DNA of 7,267 nucleotides, from positions 1-7,267 of the forward strand of contig JAHIEP010000071.1 of assembly GCA_018901375.1 (NCBI GenBank). The letters run 5' to 3'. A program made the position numbers and the translations under genes. Below, in pieces: positions 5,856 through 7,267 of the stretch. Position 1 is the first letter of the stretch. Each line of letters begins with the position of its first letter. Source of the stretch: Nanobdellota archaeon. GTDB taxonomy: Archaea > Nanobdellota > Nanobdellia > Pacearchaeales > GW2011-AR1. The notes beneath the pieces were generated by a model. The model worked only from the letters and a program-made list of their open reading frames with translations, searched no databases and was not told where the DNA came from.

Positions 5856-5936
5856 GCCTGTATCGCGTAATGGTATCGCACGCGGCTCGAACCCGCGACC
5901 TTTCGAGGTATCCCCGTTCGATTCGGGGTACAGGCG
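5856..5936 (+). tRNA. tRNA-Ser(CGA)
   Basis: An 81-base type II tRNA. The acceptor stem pairs GCCTGTA (5856-5862) with TACAGGC (5929-5935), followed by the discriminator G at 5936. The D stem has only three pairs (GCG/CGC) around TAATGGTAT. The anticodon stem CGCGG/CCGCG encloses CTCGAAC, anticodon CGA at 5888-5890, reading UCG. The long variable arm ACCT-TTCG-AGGT (5898-5909) is typical of serine tRNAs. The T arm pairs CCCCG with CGGGG around TTCGATT. G73 and the long variable arm fit archaeal SerRS identity. No CCA is encoded and there is no intron. Confidence 0.95.
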
Positions 5937-5949
5937 TAGCATATAAAAA

Positions 5950-5957
5950 TTTATAAA
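5950..5957 (+). promoter_or_regulatory. TATA box for the 117-aa gene
   Basis: TTTATAAA is centred about 25 bases before the ATG at 5979 and starts 14 bases after the end of tRNA-Ser(CGA). It predicts a leaderless transcript that could run on into tRNA-Ser(UGA). Confidence 0.65.
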
Positions 5958-5978
5958 GCGATATTTTTTCTATCCACC

Positions 5979-6332
5979 ATGGACGAATATGCGAAACGTC
6001 ATCGTGAGGCTATGGAAGATACTTTTCTGGAATCCCGCAAAAAAATTCAAATTACCACACCATGTAATTTAGGACCAATAAAAACAAAAACAATTTATTT
6101 TCCACTTGTAGGAACCTTAAGAGCAAGTAAACCAGATGGCGCAATGAAACCAAGTGGTCAAAAAGAAGATTGTCCATTTAATGAAGAAGAAATACGCAAA
6201 AGGGGACCATTCCGGAATCTAATATCAAGAGAAGATGCAGAATATTCAGTAGAAAAAGGATGGTCGGTTTTTTGCTGGGATTATTGTTCAAGAACAGACT
6301 GCTCATCATACATTAAATATAGACAGTCTTAA
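5979..6332 (+). CDS. Hypothetical 117-aa cysteine-containing protein
   Basis: I do not recognise this protein. It is soluble, with a charged helical N-terminus (residues 1-23), a middle part with PCNLGPIKTKTIYFPLVGTL (28-47), EDCPFNEEEIRKRGPF (63-78), and an aromatic/cysteine C-terminus WSVFCWDYC (95-103) followed by C108. Five cysteines (29, 65, 99, 103, 108) could form a metal site, but no standard spacing is seen. The ATG is supported by the TATA box 25 bases upstream. The gene fills the space between two serine tRNA genes. Its base composition differs from the long protein genes before it: in 6121-6180 I count 14 G and 10 C, whereas samples inside genes on either strand upstream show 4-5 G and 19-20 C on the plus strand. 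This suggests recent arrival or a different mutational history. The stop is TAA. Confidence 0.7.
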   Translation: MDEYAKRHREAMEDTFLESRKKIQITTPCNLGPIKTKTIYFPLVGTLRASKPDGAMKPSGQKEDCPFNEEEIRKRGPFRNLISREDAEYSVEKGWSVFCWDYCSRTDCSSYIKYRQS

Positions 6333-6359
6333 AAACTAAATCTTTCTCAGATAATTATT

Positions 6360-6440
6360 GCCCACATCGCATAATGGTATTGCACTGGACTTGAAATCCA
6401 GACCCTAACGGGTATCTCAGTTCGATTCTGAGTGTGGGCG
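6360..6440 (+). tRNA. tRNA-Ser(UGA)
   Basis: An 81-base type II tRNA. The acceptor stem pairs GCCCACA (6360-6366) with TGTGGGC (6433-6439), followed by the discriminator G at 6440. The D stem has three pairs (GCA/TGC) around TAATGGTAT. The anticodon stem CTGGA/TCCAG encloses CTTGAAA, anticodon TGA at 6392-6394, reading UCA and by wobble other UCN codons. The variable arm is ACCC-TAAC-GGGT (6402-6413). The T arm pairs CTCAG with CTGAG around TTCGATT. No CCA is encoded. It starts 28 bases after the stop of the 117-aa gene; a TTAAATAT at 6313-6320 or a TTAAAAA at 6329-6335 could be its own promoter, or it may be read through from upstream. Confidence 0.95.
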
Positions 6441-6465
6441 TAAAGTCTAAATTCATCCTCAAAGT

Positions 6466-6511
6466 TTCCATAAGAAGTGCGGCGTCGAAGACGGCGCAAC
6501 TTATTATGGAA
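6466..6511. repeat. Extended imperfect hairpin downstream of tRNA-Ser(UGA)
   Basis: Outer stem TTCCATAA (6466-6473) with TTATGGAA (6504-6511). The middle pairs AAGT (6475-6478) with ACTT (6499-6502) and GCG (6479-6481) with CGC (6495-6497). The tip is CGTC-GAA-GACG (6483-6493). A bulged A and a G-G mismatch are the main defects. It starts 26 bases after the tRNA. It could be a terminator or processing structure, a small RNA, or a palindromic repeat. Confidence 0.6.
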
Positions 6512-6532
6512 TAAATTAATACTCCTGAATAA

Positions 6533-6608
6533 AAAATCCGTGTGAATCCGCGAAATCCCATCCCCAATCCGCGTTCCTTTTTAATTAAACTACAAGTTAC
6601 ACAATCAA
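6533..6608 (+). repeat. Dispersed intergenic repeat, copy B, with AATCC decamers
   Basis: AATCC words recur at roughly 10-base intervals (AATCCGTGTG, AATCCGCGA, AATCCCA, AATCCGCG), followed by GTTCC, five T, AATTA and the 18-mer TACAAGTTACACAATCAA at 6591-6608. That 18-mer is identical to 620-637. Confidence 0.72.
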
Positions 6609-6694
6609 CACAAAAAATTAATCTACCAAACCCATCTAACAAGACCCCATCATTCATCCAAATCCCAAGACCAATCTAAATCGGCCTCAGCGTC

Positions 6695-6729
6695 CTAACA
6701 GCTAACGGCTAAATGCTAATAGCTAGAAC
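6695..6729 (+). repeat. Heptamer block 1, CTAA units
   Basis: 7-base units begin at 6695, 6702, 6709 and 6716, each CTAA plus three variable bases, closed by CTAG at 6723. Read on the minus strand this places stop codons in every frame, so it is non-coding. Confidence 0.7.
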
Positions 6730-6750
6730 GACCCCACCATTCCAAAACAA

Positions 6751-6785
6751 CTAACACCTAACCCCTAAAGGCTAACAGCTAGTCC
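6751..6785 (+). repeat. Heptamer block 2, CTAA units
   Basis: 7-base units begin at 6751, 6758, 6765 and 6772, each CTAA plus three variable bases, again closed by CTAG (6779). The unit CTAACAG is shared with block 1. It ends on the base before the P1 stop codon. Confidence 0.7.
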
Positions 6786-7064
6786 CTATCCGAACAATGA
6801 AGCCAAACCTTCAGCCGCTTCAGCTTTTGGTTCTTCTTTCTTTTTCTCTTCTACTACAGGGGCAGCAACCGCAGCCGGAGCCACAGCGACAGACGCATTC
6901 GCCAATTTCTCAGCGATGTCAACACCACTCAAAGACGCTACCATAACCTTAACCTTAGCCTCGTCAACCGAAGCCCCAGTCGCGGAAATAACAGCCTTCA
7001 AGTTAGCTTCGTTGATGTCCTTACCTACCTAGTGCAACAAAAGAGCCGCATATGTGTATTCCAT
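6786..7064 (-). pseudogene. rpl12: Ribosomal stalk protein P1 (archaeal L12) with in-frame TAG at codon 12
   Basis: P1 forms the flexible stalk of the large ribosomal subunit, bound in dimers to P0, and recruits translation factors. From the ATG at 7064 the frame reads MEYTYAALLLH, then TAG (7031-7029), then VGKDINEANLKAV, the canonical archaeal N-terminus interrupted at one residue. The rest is intact: dimerisation helices to about residue 58 (ASVDEAKVKVMVASLSGVDIAEKL), an Ala/Val/Pro hinge (VAVAPAAVAAPVV), a Lys/Glu segment and the factor-binding end LASLFG. With the TAG read, the product would have 92 residues, slightly short for the family. A TTG at 7001 could only give a product lacking the first helix, needed for dimer formation and P0 binding. 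The gene also ends in TAG. The upstream frame ends one base before the ATG. This may be a sequencing or assembly error, a true nonsense mutation, or a suppressed codon. Identity is certain; status is not. Confidence 0.85.
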
Positions 7065-7065
7065 T

Positions 7066-7267
7066 TTATCTTTTATCCTCAGGATTTAATTGAGGAGTTT
7101 TATATTGTTTCATTGAAGTAGATTGGTTTTCAAAGACCAAATCTTCAATCAAAGGAGAAACTGTATCAACCATTAAAAGCAATTCGCTTTTTTTTCTTTT
7201 TAGGGCAGAGCTAATCTCTGCAAAAGATGTACTCCTTGCCATTTCCAAGTTACTGCTAAATCTGGCA
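7066..7267 (-). CDS. C-terminal end of an unidentified protein, cut by the window edge
   Basis: The frame is open from the window edge to a TAA at 7068-7066 and gives 66 residues. An internal ATG at 7242 and a TTG at 7248 are possible starts, but nothing supports them and the frame continues upstream, so I treat it as partial. The sequence is hydrophilic and helical (SSNLEMARSTSFAEISSALKR, then KKSELLLMVDTVSPLIEDLV), ending with a polar tail. It is not the acidic, Ala-rich LFG-ending tail of ribosomal protein P0, the usual upstream neighbour of P1 in archaea. It ends one base before the P1 start codon, which suggests co-transcription. I cannot name it. Confidence 0.5.
   Translation of the reverse strand, partial: ARFSSNLEMARSTSFAEISSALKRKKSELLLMVDTVSPLIEDLVFENQSTSMKQYKTPQLNPEDKR

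Larger units (their letters stand above)
6441..6785. other. Intergenic spacer with hairpin, decamers and heptamer blocks
   Basis: About 345 bases with no credible gene. In order it holds a long imperfect hairpin (6466-6511), AATCC decamers and a copy of the dispersed repeat (6533-6608), and two CTAA heptamer blocks (6695-6729 and 6751-6785) that run up to the stop of the P1 gene. Confidence 0.6.

Noticed and set aside
5917..6440. Integrated element with the two serine tRNA ends as attachment sites
   Set aside because: The two tRNA 3' ends share only the universal T-loop GTTCGATT and otherwise differ, and there is no integrase between them.
6355..6657. 100-codon minus-strand frame
   Set aside because: It runs antisense through the whole of tRNA-Ser(UGA), the 46-base hairpin and the decamer repeats, with no promoter or recognisable motif.
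6786..7001. Short P1 starting at a TTG at 7001
   Set aside because: It would lack the first helix needed for dimerisation, and the conserved P1 N-terminus is present upstream in the same frame, interrupted only by the TAG.
7029..7031. Genome-wide reassignment of TAG, or a nearby suppressor tRNA
   Set aside because: P1 itself and the 246-aa gene end in TAG at the expected places, and the two tRNAs in the window have anticodons CGA and TGA, neither of which reads TAG.

Overview
The window looks like a piece of an archaeal chromosome. The evidence is an archaeal-type AMP phosphorylase, the stalk protein P1 with its C-terminal LFG ending, TATA boxes centred about 24-26 bases before five start codons with no room for a leader or Shine-Dalgarno site, and two tRNA genes without an encoded CCA end. 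Small AT-rich genes, many unknown proteins and simple intergenic DNA would fit a DPANN-type archaeon, but that placement is inference.

Layout. From 1 to 502 there is a small unknown protein (possibly cut by the window edge) and a single-domain GIY-YIG protein. Between them lies an array of heptamers that probably makes up the false N-terminal extension of the GIY-YIG frame. Bases 503-683 are intergenic and hold decamer repeats. At 684-1424 (minus) is a 246-residue protein of unknown function, divergent from a two-gene operon (1515-4004, plus) of an AI-2E-family membrane protein and AMP phosphorylase with no base between stop and start. That operon converges on a membrane-anchored cyclophilin (4105-4713, minus), and the 100-base gap between them is packed with short hairpins. 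A repeat-rich spacer (4748-5166) separates it from a YjdF/DUF2238-type membrane protein (5167-5748, minus). Next come tRNA-Ser(CGA), an unknown 117-residue protein of different base composition, and tRNA-Ser(UGA). A second repeat-rich spacer (6441-6785) leads to the ribosomal P1 gene (minus), whose reading frame is interrupted by TAG at codon 12. The end of another minus-strand frame lies immediately upstream of P1.

Functionally, AMP phosphorylase opens the archaeal AMP salvage route (AMP plus phosphate to ribose-1,5-bisphosphate plus adenine). The cyclophilin is a prolyl isomerase tethered to the membrane, and the tRNAs and P1 serve translation. No complete new multi-gene system is evident. 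The items most worth a second look are the TAG inside P1, two families of intergenic repeats with periods of 7 and about 10 bases, and the composition-outlier gene set between two serine tRNAs.
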